Shown here: piece after piece, positions 53,828-64,000 of the stretch
How positions within the stretch are numbered: position 1 is the first letter of the stretch
How the letters are laid out: each line of letters opens with the position of its first letter
Assembly: GCF_932276165.1 (NCBI RefSeq)
Contig: NC_063999.1
Coordinates: 7,380,501-7,444,500 of the forward strand
Source: Plutella xylostella
Lineage: Eukaryota; Arthropoda; Insecta; Lepidoptera; Plutellidae
Direction: 5' to 3'
Length of the DNA: 64,000 nucleotides
Notes under the pieces: generated by a model
The model's database searches: none
Seen by the model: only the letters and a program-made list of their open reading frames with translations
What the model was told of the DNA's origin: nothing
Made by a program: the position numbers and the translations under genes

Positions 53828-54351
53828 AAAATATATTAATATTAATAACTTTTCTATGTTTTAATATATATTTTTAATTTCAAAGTTCAAAATATTTATA
53901 GTATGAGTGACGTCACGTCGAGGCTTTGGATAAAAATAATTTCGTTGCCTGCCTAACCTAAAAAAAAAAGTTGGATGACATTAACTTGACATGAACAAGG
54001 ACCAATCAACTTCAACTTCAACTTTATTTTGTGGCAAGGACCAATCACGAACTTCCGACATTGACAAGGACACATAAAAGTGACAGATATTTGAGTGATG
54101 TTTGTCATTGTCATTGTCAAAGTGACATAACATGTTTTTTTTTTGTTCATGTTTTAGAAGTAAAAGCGCGTTTAATTATTATGCCACATCGTGGTGTCAC
54201 GAATGATAATTTAGATTTTTATGTTTTTCTCTGAAATAAATCATTTGAAAAATCGGAAACATTTTTTTTTGTGAATATTAGAGCCATATCTCTAAATGGT
54301 TTTCGAATTTCAACTGTATAAAATTTTGAAATGTTGTCAATTTGACATGAT

Positions 54352-54391
54352 TGGGTTCATAATAAATGATGATGACCATTTATTATGAACC
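54352..54391. repeat. Perfect 16-bp hairpin
   Basis: The arms gggttcataataaatg and catttattatgaaccc are perfect complements around an 8-base loop (atgatgac). Probably a foldback-element remnant. Confidence 0.6.
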
Positions 54392-54399
54392 CGACGTTT

Positions 54400-56259
54400 T
54401 TTTTGAGTATCTACTATAATTATTATGTAACAGTGTATCACACTGATAAATATAATTAAGTATTTTAGTAACCTGTTTTACTGTTCATGTTGTTGTTTTT
54501 GTGTCAAATAAAGTTTTTCTATTCTATTCTAAAAATAATTATATTTTTTTTTGAGTAAACCAAATACCTACCAATGCCATCTGTTTAATTCCACTGTGAT
54601 TAGGTACTAACCTCACAGTCAACCCTTAGCCGCTCTCCCATATTCCTCCCCTCTACATACTCTACAGAACACTTTATTTAGTTCAATACTCTTCAAAGAG
54701 ATGGCGTTATAACCACAAGCATGGTATTTTAAGAGATAAGTTCAAATTTCTGACTATGATCGATTATAATTTCATAAACAAGTATAATAAAGAAATAATC
54801 AGCATCGCATTCAAAGGATTTTCTACATATAACTATATTTTATAACTTCATCGTGACTTGTTCTGTCGTCGGTAGGTAAGGTTGGTTGGTTCACCGCAAC
54901 TTTTAAAGAGTATAGTTTCTTCCTGTTATGATGACAATTAAAGACAGTTGGCCTAATTATGAAGGCACTTGGATAACCGTTTCATAAATTGTTCATAATT
55001 GGACGCATCATGTTTCTGGATTAGGTACTCCAAGAACTAGGTACTTAGGTAGGGTATATGGATAAGTAGTAAGTAGTACTTATATCAACCTATCAAACAA
55101 ACGATTATTAAATTCACTTGCGTACTAACTATACAGTTATTTGTTTTATTTCTTCTATGGTAGGTACCTACAAACAGCACAAAAACTGCAGTGTAATTTT
55201 TGAAGTCACACGCCAGACGAAAATCCTATTGTTCGATTGTTTTATAATCTTGATAGTCGGCACGGCATCAATTCTTCGTATACTTATATCAACTTATATG
55301 TATTGTATTGATGGAAAAACAACACGGAACATATCCACTGGAGTCAAATAACAAACAATCATGGCTGCATGCGAAACAGGAAGCCAGCCGGATCGAGAGT
55401 ATCACACCATATTCACAGAAGATTCACTTTCCCGTAGGCATTTTGTATAATTTTTATTTTTATTTGCCTATTTAACATGGAAGACGTAAGAACAAAAATA
55501 TGAACCTAGTCCTTTGTCTTTCGACTAATTTATATTTGCAGCAGCCGAGAGAATTTATCTAGCCCAGGCCAATAAACAACTTACGACAGGCTGTTGTTTT
55601 TATGATAAAAAATCCGATTAAATTTCTTTCTAATTGCCATAACTACTAAATTTGTTTTATTTTCTTGACTATGCATCAACATCAATCAACCGTGATATTA
55701 CGCGAGAATAAATTCAGAATCATAATAAGTGTTCATTCTGTACTTATTTTTGTTGCTGTAGCTTCACCGGTACTAACTTCCTGACTGACGGTAGCATACT
55801 TTAGATAAATGAACGCCACACACAGACTAACTGACTATGTTACAATCAATCGCGCTAAACTTACTGTTTAGCGCGAGAAATTTATTCTCCAGCGTTTATT
55901 TCGTTCCACTTAACTTCCTAATTGACATCTAGCATTAATAATATGGTATAATTGTATAGGATATATATAATTGTATATTTGTTTATTATCTCAGTAAATA
56001 AAACCAGTTGAAAGTAATTTTTCCAATTTCAATAATACGTGTTTACGTGTATTACGCCCTAACTGTCATCAGAAGAGAGAGTGCAATGCCATAGAAAAAT
56101 ACTTCCTTCCGACGAATATATTTCAAAATGGACAACTTATACGGATTTGTCGTCACTTTTTTGCTCACTTGAAAAGAGCTATCCAACGTTGTATGTCTCG
56201 TCTTTATTGGACATAAGTCCCAAATCGCCCAGTGTCCTTTAAGAAAATAATATAATTTT
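54400..56259. other. Unassigned intergenic DNA
   Basis: A LINE-like tail (aaataaagtttttc then attctattct) is at 54505-54533. A perfect 10-bp hairpin cgcgctaaac/gtttagcgcg is at 55851-55875. No gene is seen. Confidence 0.35.
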
Positions 56260-56393
56260 AAGGTGGAATTTCACCAAACGCTAAACGTATTTAGTAGCCA
56301 GTCAAACGTCTGTCAGTTAGTACAAAATGTATTTAAAATTTGATTTAAATACAATTTTAAATACATTTAGCGTTCGGTAAAATTGACCCTTAT
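56260..56393. mobile_element. Foldback miniature element
   Basis: The ends aaggtggaatttcaccaaac and gttcggtaaaattgaccctt are inverted copies with several differences. The inner part (tacaaaatgtatttaaaat / attttaaatacattt) also pairs. Confidence 0.6.
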
Positions 56394-56656
56394 TAATATG
56401 AAAACGTTGAATTTGGAATAGATTTGTCATTACTTGCCTACTACAGAGTGTTGCAAAAAGGATATACTAAGCCGAATCCTTCATGTGGAGCATGGTATAT
56501 CTAAGCCCGAAACTGAAATCAGAATTTCAAAATTATTATATATAATATATTATCTTTAATTTAAAATAATATGTATTTGTTATATTAATCGTTAACGGTT
56601 TATCTATGGGCCTTAGTTGCTTGATTATTATTGTTACTTACTGAAAGTTCCAGACT

Positions 56657-56687
56657 TCCGATCCTATGCGATCATAGGATCGGAATG
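56657..56687. repeat. Perfect 13-bp hairpin
   Basis: ttccgatcctatg and cataggatcggaa pair around a 5-base loop. Nearby gttgtgaaacaggccc resembles the termini of the foldback elements at 3665 and 4264, so this may be another small foldback element. Confidence 0.5.
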
Positions 56688-57398
56688 AGTTGTGAAACAG
56701 GCCCAGGGCTGACCTGCAAGGCTGTAACCTTTGCTGTTTGTTGATATTTTCTGAGCTTCATGATTACAGCTTATTTTAAATATGCCTTTCAATTTTTTAT
56801 GTAGGTACATATTTAAAAGTTAGCTGATAAAAAGGAAATTTGAGATTTTTTAGCTTAGACCTAGTAGTCTTTCATACTTTCTATTTATATGCAGATATTT
56901 AAAGACAGACTATCCATTGTCAACTAAAAATAGCCCGGGTATAGTGATTCATAATTTTGAAAGACTGTACATTGCTAAACAACACAGTGTTCCAAATTGG
57001 TTTTCTGTTATTGGTGAACCAACTGTTATTTTTTTTTATCTATGTTGGACAAACTGCAGGTGCATGATTGTATCATTATTAATCATCCCACAATACTTTT
57101 TTATTATCAGGCACTCCATCTAGATAGTAATTTTGGGTTATCTTTGTTGCATTAAAATGAAGATAATAATAATATACTCAATGATAAAATAAAATATGTC
57201 ACTAAACTTATCATTCTTTGTAATGATATCAATGCTAAAAAAGAGCATCATAGGATGTTATTATCACTACTTTTAGCATATTTATGAGAAACTAACTAAC
57301 TAAATCAGTTTATGATTTCAATCATGTAATGCCAAAGTTTTTCGAGATAAGTAAACTTACTTACCTATGTTTAATGTTTCTTTGAATGTAAAAGCACA

Positions 57399-57609
57399 TA
57401 CACTCACGGGCAAAGAAACAGTTCCACTTAAAAAATGCAGACACCAAAGGGCCGTCATTTTATAAAACTTTTAATAGGATATTTGAAAAAAAATGTTCTG
57501 ATGCACCGTTAAATGTACTATTGCAGAAGGCATCATTAAGTTAGTTTTTTCCGTTTAAGAGTTATTTGATGATTTCCTCAATGGAACTGTTTCATTGCCC
57601 GTGAGTGTA
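57399..57609. mobile_element. TA-flanked MITE, CACTCACGGGCAATGAA family, copy 4
   Basis: Ends tacactcacgggcaaagaaa and tttcattgcccgtgagtgta. Full-length copy. Confidence 0.85.
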
Positions 57610-59013
57610 ATAATATGGCAAAATTCTTCAATTGAATTGTAACATGTGAACCCACTGAATTGTGAATAAGAGCATGACACACATTATCTGTTATGTAGTT
57701 ATACTCCAACACGTCTCAACCTACACACACCTATAAAATTTGTACTTTACTGAGCTTTAAATATAATTTGTTTTGGAGAACAAGCCTAACAATGTCTAAA
57801 AATAGATATAGAAAATATCTTTCTCATATTAAAATGGTTATGTATTAGTTAGGATTTTAATTCAAATATTGGCAAATCAAATATATGATATTATATTTGA
57901 GTTATTGAATAAGTATTTAAAACAAAAGTCATGTAAGTATAAAACAAACCAGATTAAAAACATTACACCTACAACAATAACCAGCTAAATTATTAGGTGC
58001 TTACTAAGTACACGGAGTCATTCTAAATATATTTTAATTTTTTTGTTATCTTCATTCTTGATCATGCAACTAACATCAAGGATTTTTCTTCATAAAAATG
58101 ATTGTATGGAAGCAGTATTCTCAGCCAGTGTCTGTAAAATTATACACCAGTTTCGAGGTTATTAGGTGAATTTCTAGAGAGAAATGTGTGTAATGTTGTA
58201 ACTTACCACTCGGTATGTTGTGCTGATAATTGCAGATATCACGATTTTGATTCACAAATCACTCAAATAAATCAAGAAATCTGGGTAAATGCCAACGGGA
58301 AAAAATATTATATACCAATGTTCGAAGCACAAATATTGTTTCACTTCACAATACACAAATCTCTGACACTTAAATATCTACGATTAAAGTTTTTATCAGA
58401 TCTTCAATTGTTTTAATTTAAATTAAATACTCACAAAACAATATCACGTAAAATCAAAACAAGAAATTTGACATTTAAGATTTTTGGCTGACAGTCATTG
58501 ACTTTGACAGCTCAAAGCTTGGGATTTATTTTGATGCATTTACGAAAGTTACTTTCGATATTTTAAAGTTTGTAAAAAGTAGGCATCTTTTCTAGTTAAC
58601 TTATAAAGTTTATTTCACCTATAACTATTTAAATATTGTGCCATATATGTGTTGCCAAATAAATAATAGCGATTTAACTACTGTGATTTATACGTTCACG
58701 CGCGTAGTTAGTACCTCATTCATTCGCTCGGGCAACACAGACAGTCACAGAACCCAAACGACACAAACTAGCACTATAAGCGCGCGCCGTGCACTGATAA
58801 AAATATCCTACTTCAGTAGCCAAACCAATATCTGAACAGTCTGCCATCCGGTATAAAATTTCAATATATTTGTGTTTTTTTATCATAATAGCTAAGTATA
58901 TCAGGGAAAGCCTGAAGATAATCATAATAGATACGTAATGAAGTACGTCCTCCAATACTTAAGTAGTTACCTAACTCCATACTTACCTGAAGATTTGGTA
59001 TATAGATACCGGT
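57610..59013. other. Unassigned intergenic DNA upstream of a possible remnant
   Basis: A GC-richer spot at 58690-58800 includes ctataagcgcgcgccg, and ggtataaaattt lies at 58851. Both are TATA-like, but no start-site or first-exon evidence links them to a gene. Confidence 0.3.
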
Positions 59014-59361
59014 TTGTATCTATTAGTTATACCAAATCCATACCGCCAAAACCTGCGTTATTCTCACTCTTCACATCATGCTTGGTTGTTGGTTGGCCGT
59101 GAAGATTTGGAGTTTGTTCCATATTATGGTATTTATTGCTGGGCCCTTACTAACAGCCAGGCCATGGCTCGGCGACCCTGTGCATACCCTGGCTATGGAA
59201 CTTACTATCGTTCCACCAAAATTTAATCACGTTTTCCTTTTCTGTATCCAACAACTATTGATGAAGAAATGGTTGATGCCGGAAAACACGTTTATCTTGC
59301 TGAGGTGCGGCCAGAACTAATAAAACTGGCCCAGGCTCGCCGATCTTGTTTACAACATTAG
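59014..59361 (+). pseudogene. Possible coding remnant with one internal stop
   Basis: One frame reads through RYSHSSHHAWLLVGREDLEF, VPYYGIYCWALTNSQ and YPGYGTYYRSTKI, hits TAA at 59224, and continues in the same frame as TTIDEEMVDAGKHVYLAEVR then PELIKLAQARRS to a TAG at 59359-59361. The composition is protein-like on both sides of the stop. I do not recognise the family. It may be a decayed gene, a retrocopy, or two spliced pieces. It lies downstream of, and convergent with, the Ldh2 gene. Confidence 0.3.
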
Positions 59362-59659
59362 AACATGTCTCAGAACTCTCAGGATAATAGGGTGACATGG
59401 GTTTCCGTTTCAGACACATGTCTACACTACAGATATCGAAAAAAAAACACGCGGGTAATTATTGTAAAGAAGCATATTTTTTATATACTAAGATTAGTAT
59501 CAAATTATATACAATATACTTAGGTAAGATAAGCTTTTCAAAAATCTCTCCGATAGATAGGTATTCCTACCAAGAAACGAGCAAATGTGTGTTAGTATTA
59601 CTGAAGACGGGACGGGGCATGTATAGTATACAGGATGTTTGGCACAGGGACCGACCTTT

Positions 59660-59704
59660 TTTATTGTAGAGATGAGAGAAATTCCTATCTTTGGTACCTT
59701 TATT
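59660..59704 (-). terminator. Ldh2 gene poly(A) signals
   Basis: Two AATAAA hexamers on the - strand, at 59704-59699 and 59665-59660, lie about 80 and 120 nt past the stop codon. They are the likely 3' end signals of the transcript. Confidence 0.6.
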
Positions 59705-59782
59705 AAAACTATTGTTGAGATATATTTTTTTTAACTTTTTTCTGTAATTTGTCCAGCAAGAGTATCCTTGCAGCCATATAAA

Positions 59783-59950
59783 TCAATCGGTCTCTTCGAC
59801 AGCCATGGGCTTGACTTGGAGCCGCTCAGCCAGGGCTGCGCTGGCTTGGAGCTGCTGCTTTAAGTAGGTCACGGTGCCCCTGCAGTCCGTGTCTGCAGCC
59901 GCCTTGCGCTCCTTGTCTCCTGGTGCCAGCACTGGCAGGGACGGGTCCGT
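59783..59950 (-). CDS. Ldh2 terminal coding exon
   Basis: Acceptor ctccttccag. Residues 305-359: TDPSLPVLAPGDKERKAA, then a Gln/Ala-rich helix, ending VEETD and TGA at 59785-59783. Confidence 0.93.
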   Translation of the reverse strand, partial: TDPSLPVLAPGDKERKAAADTDCRGTVTYLKQQLQASAALAERLQVKPMAVEETD

Positions 59951-62900
59951 CTGGAAGGAGGAATGTTATTGTGAACTTTGTGGGATTTATGATTGAACTA
60001 AATTTTTTTTGGGCCTAATGACAAGATTTAGCTAGTACTTACCTAATTCACAGGTGTTTAGCGCTGTCAAACGCCGACAAAATCTGTCAAATTTCATTTT
60101 AAACGCTTGTTGAACAGTTTTCAAGTTTTTTGTGGTAGTTGTGCTAGTAGTAGACAGATTATGTTTATGACCTGACCAAACCAGGAATTCAGGAACACAA
60201 GCTTATGTTCTGTTTCAGATATAAGTACCTCAATGCCCCTAGCCCTCAAATCCTACAGTAGAAGATACTAGATTCAATTCGGGAATATCCCTCTTAGAGT
60301 GACATGGTCAGATGGTCACGCTGAGAGATCGGGTACCTTGGGCTGTGGTGCCTCTACCTATACCTAAGTACCTTACCCACTTCGATCATAATAATTGACA
60401 TTTATTACTTAACTTTTCCCAAGTACCTAGATCATCAAACATCATACCGGTTTCAGCTGCCGCCAATGCTGCATAGACTCATTCATTCGGTCGCCGAAGC
60501 CTGGGGCGAAGCACCCTGGGTCCAGAGCCACGAAGCAGTGGCCGAGGTCCGCCGGACCACCGTCCCCGCTGTGCGACCAGGAGCGGATGTGGTGACCGTA
60601 CTTGGAGCCTGGAGTAGGGGATGGGAGTTATACTACTGGTGGTGGCATGAAGTACGTACTTCATGTTAGGCATTCGAGCTGGAACAAGGGCTCCAGGCTT
60701 TACTTTAGAGTGACATTACTTTGCATGATTTAACAGCATTGCTATAGAGCCAACTTCAGATGTTCTAGCTAGACAGTGGGGTTACCACCGGCCCACCCAC
60801 GCTCGCATGCGTCGTGGACGCGAGGCTAGCTTCTAATAGGTGACGTAACTTTTATGGATCTGCTGACGGATGTTTCACAAGTGAGCGACCTGTTGGTACG
60901 ACGGCAGCAGGTATCTGACATCTTTCCACACTTTCTCATTCTTCAAATCAAATCAACAGACTGAACAATGGATGTACCTGAACTTATTCCGCAAAACAGC
61001 TCTACCATGGCTGCGAGTCCGTAGCCTTTGTATCCTGAATTCATTTCTCCACCTCCCAACGGCATGAGGCAGGCGGTATCGTAGGCCTGGAATTTATAGA
61101 GATTGAGGAAATTTAGTTATGAGCAAAGGCAAAGATACATCGATAGCGATAACTACCCAAAGCCAAAGGAGGTACCGTACTCTATACTCTGTACATCTAG
61201 ATAAGATGTACTACTACTATGTGATTGTTGCCGAATAGTTTTACAAACGAATTAAATAAACAATGTGTACACTGTACAGGGTAGGAAGCAACGCTCCTTT
61301 GTCTTGTTTGAGTCTCTGGAGAGAGGTCTCTTTAATAAATGCAGATTAAACAATGGGTAAATTGAAGGAGTCTGAAATAAATATTGATTGAATTACCCAA
61401 TTAAAAAGGCTTACACACCTAGGTTTTACAATAGGTACTACTACTACTAACCAGGTCAGCGTCAGTGGTCTCTCTTCCGTCAGGCCCCTGTGCCCAGCCC
61501 GGGGGCAGCGGCTCTCCCTTCCGTCGCTGCATCTCTATCTGGAATCAGAACAAATCTATGATATTGCTGAACCAATCTTACTAAACTGTGTTCTAGCTGC
61601 ATCATCATGAAGCTCACTATGGAAATAATTCTACAGTTGAGAAGGAAGTAGACGAATATGGACCGTATCAGACGCTGTAAATTTCTAGTCTTTTACTGCT
61701 TAAGTACAAGAATCTAAAGGAAAGAGGTCTACGTACAGAAACTGCTGATGTTCAGCTTGACTTCCCAATTTAATATTGGATGTCTAATTCTCTATTGTTT
61801 ACTAAAGTCAATTGCAAAGTCTTGGTCTACCTCACCTTACCAACAGCTACAGCTGTAGTGGCCATGTCTAAGTAGAAAGTCTCCCCCTGTGCCGCCGGGG
61901 CCACCACTGCTATCGGGTTTGTTCCAAGTGCAGACTGGAAATAAGAAGATCCATGTAAGGAGGGGTTTATGTTATGTATTACATATTAACTACGTATACG
62001 ACGTACAGAAACTAGTAGTAATGAAGAGGTTACCAATGGTGCTCCATAGTTATGATAACCATGTAGTTTATAATCATTATTTATATAAATTTATACTTTA
62101 TACAAGCTATATAGAAGGAAAGGATGTATCATGAAAGGTAAGTTCACCTCTTTACTTCTGGTAGGTGCCATGAGTGGAGAGGTGTTAGTGAAGACCATTC
62201 CTATGAAGCCCTGGTCAGCTGCCTTTTGCGCCCACCAACCAGCTATGCCGAAGTGGTTCGCTCCTGAAATAATCACAAATCCAGGTCAATTAGGCACTTA
62301 CGTCATATTCGGAATCTACCAGAGTAATACAAAATTACTTTACATTTACAGTTGTGGGGACATCTCACACGAGGCTACCCGTCCCAAGCTTGGCAGAGCC
62401 TGTAATATGGGTATCCGACAGTTGATATATTTATATAGATACATATTGTATGTACTATATTACATGTATTGCCCCGGCCAGCCCCCGTATTTTGTAACTT
62501 TTTGAGAGTTAGCAACCGGTGACAATTGGTATCAACTTAGAGACTTATTAACCGAAAACACCAAAAATCTTAGTGAAAGAAATATGCAAGAAGCCTAACA
62601 ATATATCCTTACATTCAACATAAACGTTTGTGAAATCAGATAAGTCAGTAAAAAGTTATTAATTAATAATGCTCTAAGTTGTCAGCCATTTTATACCAAC
62701 CAACCCCACTCGGAGTTACATAATACGGGGGCAGGTAGCGAACCCGGGACCTTCGGCATAGCAGTCGGGGTCACTGACCACAACGTCATTCGGTCGTCCA
62801 ATATTCTTCTTACCTTTCACAGTGACCCATCCAATGCCAGTCGTCTTCGCTTTCTTGATGGCCAGGTCCATGGCGAAGTGGCTGGACGTGGCTCCAAGCA

Positions 62901-63524
62901 CGGAGTGGGCGTCCACCCACGCCGTGGAGGCCGTCTCCTTCAGCACCCGGGGCTCCTTGTTGGGGGTGCAGGCGCCTGATACGATGTCGTTTATGTAGTA
63001 TTCTGGAAATTGATTTTGAAAGATGTTTCATGGGGGAGAACTTCTTGGAGCGAAGATGTCATGACAAAGAACAAGCCAGCTAACCACCAGACCAGACGCC
63101 TATGGCTTATGCAATCCAGCCTTCTATTCATCCTTGTGGTGACGTGACTCTATTGTCCCCGCTATACTTTGTCAAATTAAAAGTGATCCAGCAAACAATC
63201 ATCCACTACTAGACCGAGGCGAGGCCACTCTCTAGATGCTATAGAACCCTGTCGCAAGGCGTCCTTTTGAAGCGTTTAGATTATCGGTAATTAGGTTTCA
63301 ATGTTCGTAGAAACTCGTCCATCCCCAGTTATCGGTTCTTCAACATATTAAGGAAAATTAAGAGTCCACGCACCAAACCTATTAAGTCCATGGCTGGGAT
63401 GTCCCAGGCGGTCTGCCTGGAGCAGCAGTTCCGCCGTCTGCCGCGCAGCCTTCGCGTTGGTGCCGACGGTCTTGAGGCAATCCGTCATGAAGCGCAGCAC
63501 CTCCGCCGTCGCTACCTTACCCAT
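59783..63524 (-). CDS. Malate/L-lactate dehydrogenase, Ldh2 family (8 exons)
   Basis: Joining 63524-63374, 63002-62814, 62263-62148, 61934-61836, 61538-61452, 61086-60978, 60608-60448 and 59950-59783 gives 1080 nt and a complete 359-residue protein, the usual length of this family. All introns are GT/AG and phases match (1,1,0,0,0,1,0). Family landmarks in order: GHPSHGLNRFEYY (41-53, with the conserved SHG and Arg), VTVKGANHFGIAGWW (110-124), TNTSPLMAPTRSKE (139-152), ALGTNPIAVVAPA (154-166), FYLDMATT, then YDTACLMPLGG and NSGYKGYGLA (216-239), PADLGHCF, CFAPGFGDRM, and a helical C-terminus. Members are soluble NAD(P)-dependent 2-hydroxyacid oxidoreductases, unrelated to classical MDH/LDH. 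The exact substrate cannot be told from sequence. No frameshift or lost motif is seen, so it looks functional. The start ATG at 63522-63524 follows an acceptor at 63538, so an upstream exon with extra N-terminal residues is possible. Confidence 0.93.
60448..60608 (-). CDS. Ldh2 coding exon 7
   Basis: Acceptor cctactccag, donor AAACCG|GTATGA. Residues 251-304, including PADLGHCFVALDPGCFAPGF and MQHWRQLKP. The 64- and 67-codon frames overlapping it in other frames are shadows. Confidence 0.93.
60978..61086 (-). CDS. Ldh2 coding exon 6
   Basis: Acceptor taaattccag, donor TTCAG|GTACAT. Residues 215-250: AYDTACLMPLGGGEMNSG, then YKGYGLAAMVELFCGI, one of the best conserved regions of the family. 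Confidence 0.95.
61452..61538 (-). CDS. Ldh2 coding exon 5
   Basis: Acceptor tgattccag, donor GACCTG|GTTAGT. 29 codons (residues 186-214): IEMQRRKGEPLPPGWAQG and onward, the conserved RRKGxPxPxGWA segment. Confidence 0.93.
61836..61934 (-). CDS. Ldh2 coding exon 4
   Basis: Acceptor tatttccag, donor GGTAAG|GTGAGG. 33 codons (residues 153-185): SALGTNPIAVVAPAAQGE and YLDMATTAVAVGK. Confidence 0.95.
62148..62263 (-). CDS. Ldh2 coding exon 3
   Basis: Acceptor gattatttcag, donor AAAGAG|GTGAAC. Encodes ANHFGIAGWWAQKAADQG to TNTSPLMAPTRSKE (residues 114-152), including the conserved NHxG and TNTSP motifs. Confidence 0.95.
62355..62450 (+). repeat. Interspersed repeat in Ldh2 intron 2
   Basis: gtggggacatctcacacgag, then caagcttggcagagcctgta and atgggtatccgacagttgat with a gatacata-type tail is the inverse of 32455-32548. 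The simple-repeat tail suggests a short retroelement 3' end. Confidence 0.65.
62690..62802 (-). mobile_element. SINE fragment in Ldh2 intron 2
   Basis: On the - strand: gtggtcagtgaccccgactg, then ctatgccgaaggtcccgggt and tcgctacctgccccc. These match the promoter boxes of the SINE at 379-640. It sits about 12 bp past the donor of exon 2. Confidence 0.65.
62814..63002 (-). CDS. Ldh2 coding exon 2
   Basis: Acceptor aatttccag, donor AAAG|GTAAG. Residues 51-113: EYYINDIVSGACTPNKEP, then the WVDAHSVLGATSSHFAMD region and GIGWVTVK. Confidence 0.93.
63374..63524 (-). CDS. Ldh2 coding exon 1
   Basis: Encodes residues 1-50 plus one base of codon 51. It begins MGKVATAEVLRFMTDCLK and holds the GHPSHG motif. 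The donor is TTTG|GTGCGT. The nearby alternative donor (AATAG|GTTTGG) would break the frame into exon 2, so the longer form is chosen. Confidence 0.88.
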
Positions 63525-63540
63525 GCTTGTACTGGACCTG

Positions 63541-64000
63541 GAATTGTAGAGCTAAGATTTTAACGGCATCAAAATCAATTTGTACCTATTCTTGTATTCT
63601 TATTCTTGGCTTTAGATCTACATAAATGTAAAGACAAGTAGACAAGAAGCAATCATATTAGGTACTCACTTGTTAATTATTTTTAAGTTTTAACATTGGT
63701 ATTTTTTGCCAGCGTATTTTTACAGGTAAGTAGGTACCTATATGGCCAGGGAACTGTTTTGTAATCCGTGGTATAGGTAACCTCTACTTTATTAAATAGT
63801 TATCAACGTCATTGTTACTGCAAGTGTGTAGTTGTGTACTCGGCTTTGAACACTCTGCAACTAAACTATCTATACGAACCGACTGGTATCTCTCTCATTG
63901 TGATAAGGTTCAAAATGATGTTCCTATTTATTATGCCAATGAACTTGAAATTAAATTTATAGTAATTCTAGAAGTGTGACCCTGATCCACAGTAGTTAAT
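63541..64000 (-). other. Upstream of the Ldh2 start, no exon identified
   Basis: A possible acceptor (ctacaattccag) ends at 63538, suggesting an intron here with a first exon beyond the window or in the AT-rich sequence. No promoter is recognised. Confidence 0.4.

Noticed and set aside
60466..60673. 67- and 64-codon frames near 60500
   Set aside because: Both overlap Ldh2 coding exon 7 in other frames. The true frame is the one joined to exons 6 and 8.
62131..62505. 124-codon frame on the + strand
   Set aside because: It runs antisense through Ldh2 exon 3 and into an intronic repeat. No independent evidence.
1..64000. CRISPR arrays, operons, phage or bacterial islands
   Set aside because: The window shows GT/AG introns, LINEs, SINEs and AT-rich intergenic DNA of an insect. 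The tandem arrays at 10845, 12323 and 25529 have no spacer/repeat layout of a CRISPR.

Overview
The window looks like nuclear DNA of a moth or butterfly (Lepidoptera). The background is AT-rich. Two real genes are split into short exons bounded by GT/AG introns. Most of the remaining sequence is transposon debris of types common in Lepidoptera: non-LTR retrotransposon pieces with ATGATG or TAAATAAA tails, a tRNA-derived SINE, TA-flanked miniature elements, mariner-like remnants and hAT-type elements with 8-bp target duplications. There is no sign of bacterial gene organisation, CRISPR arrays or operons. I cannot name the species.

Two protein-coding genes can be assembled. (1) On the + strand, four coding exons (9000-9127, 18074-18221, 32581-32670, 33569-33676) join in phase to give a complete 157-residue single-pass membrane protein. 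Its cytoplasmic tail carries a PPAY motif and an LPSY motif, the type bound by WW domains of Nedd4-family ubiquitin ligases. The gene covers about 25 kb, nearly all of it intron. A GC-rich segment near 6390-6645 may be its promoter and untranslated first exon. (2) On the - strand, eight coding exons between 63524 and 59783 join in phase to give a complete 359-residue NAD(P)-dependent oxidoreductase of the malate/L-lactate dehydrogenase Ldh2 family.

Layout: 1-6380 holds a SINE, foldback elements, retrotransposon tails and unassigned sequence. 6390-9127 holds the likely 5' end of the PY-motif gene. Intron 1 (9128-18073) holds a mariner remnant, a 21-bp-period minisatellite split by a terminal-inverted-repeat element, RTE fragments and a 1.6-kb LINE reverse-transcriptase remnant. 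Intron 2 (18222-32580) holds miniature elements, a 17-bp minisatellite, a local duplication and an antisense LINE reverse-transcriptase remnant. From 33677 to 59000 I see a 3' UTR followed by gene-poor repeat DNA, including a 1.68-kb hAT-like element packed with other insertions (48494-50170) and a 528-bp hAT-like element (50322-50849). The Ldh2 gene fills 59660-63540.

The two genes show no functional link. I found no convincing new multi-gene system. The items most worth following are the PY-motif membrane protein, the 21-bp motif shared in core with a miniature-transposon terminus, the nested hAT locus, and a short exon-like segment at 8763-8851.
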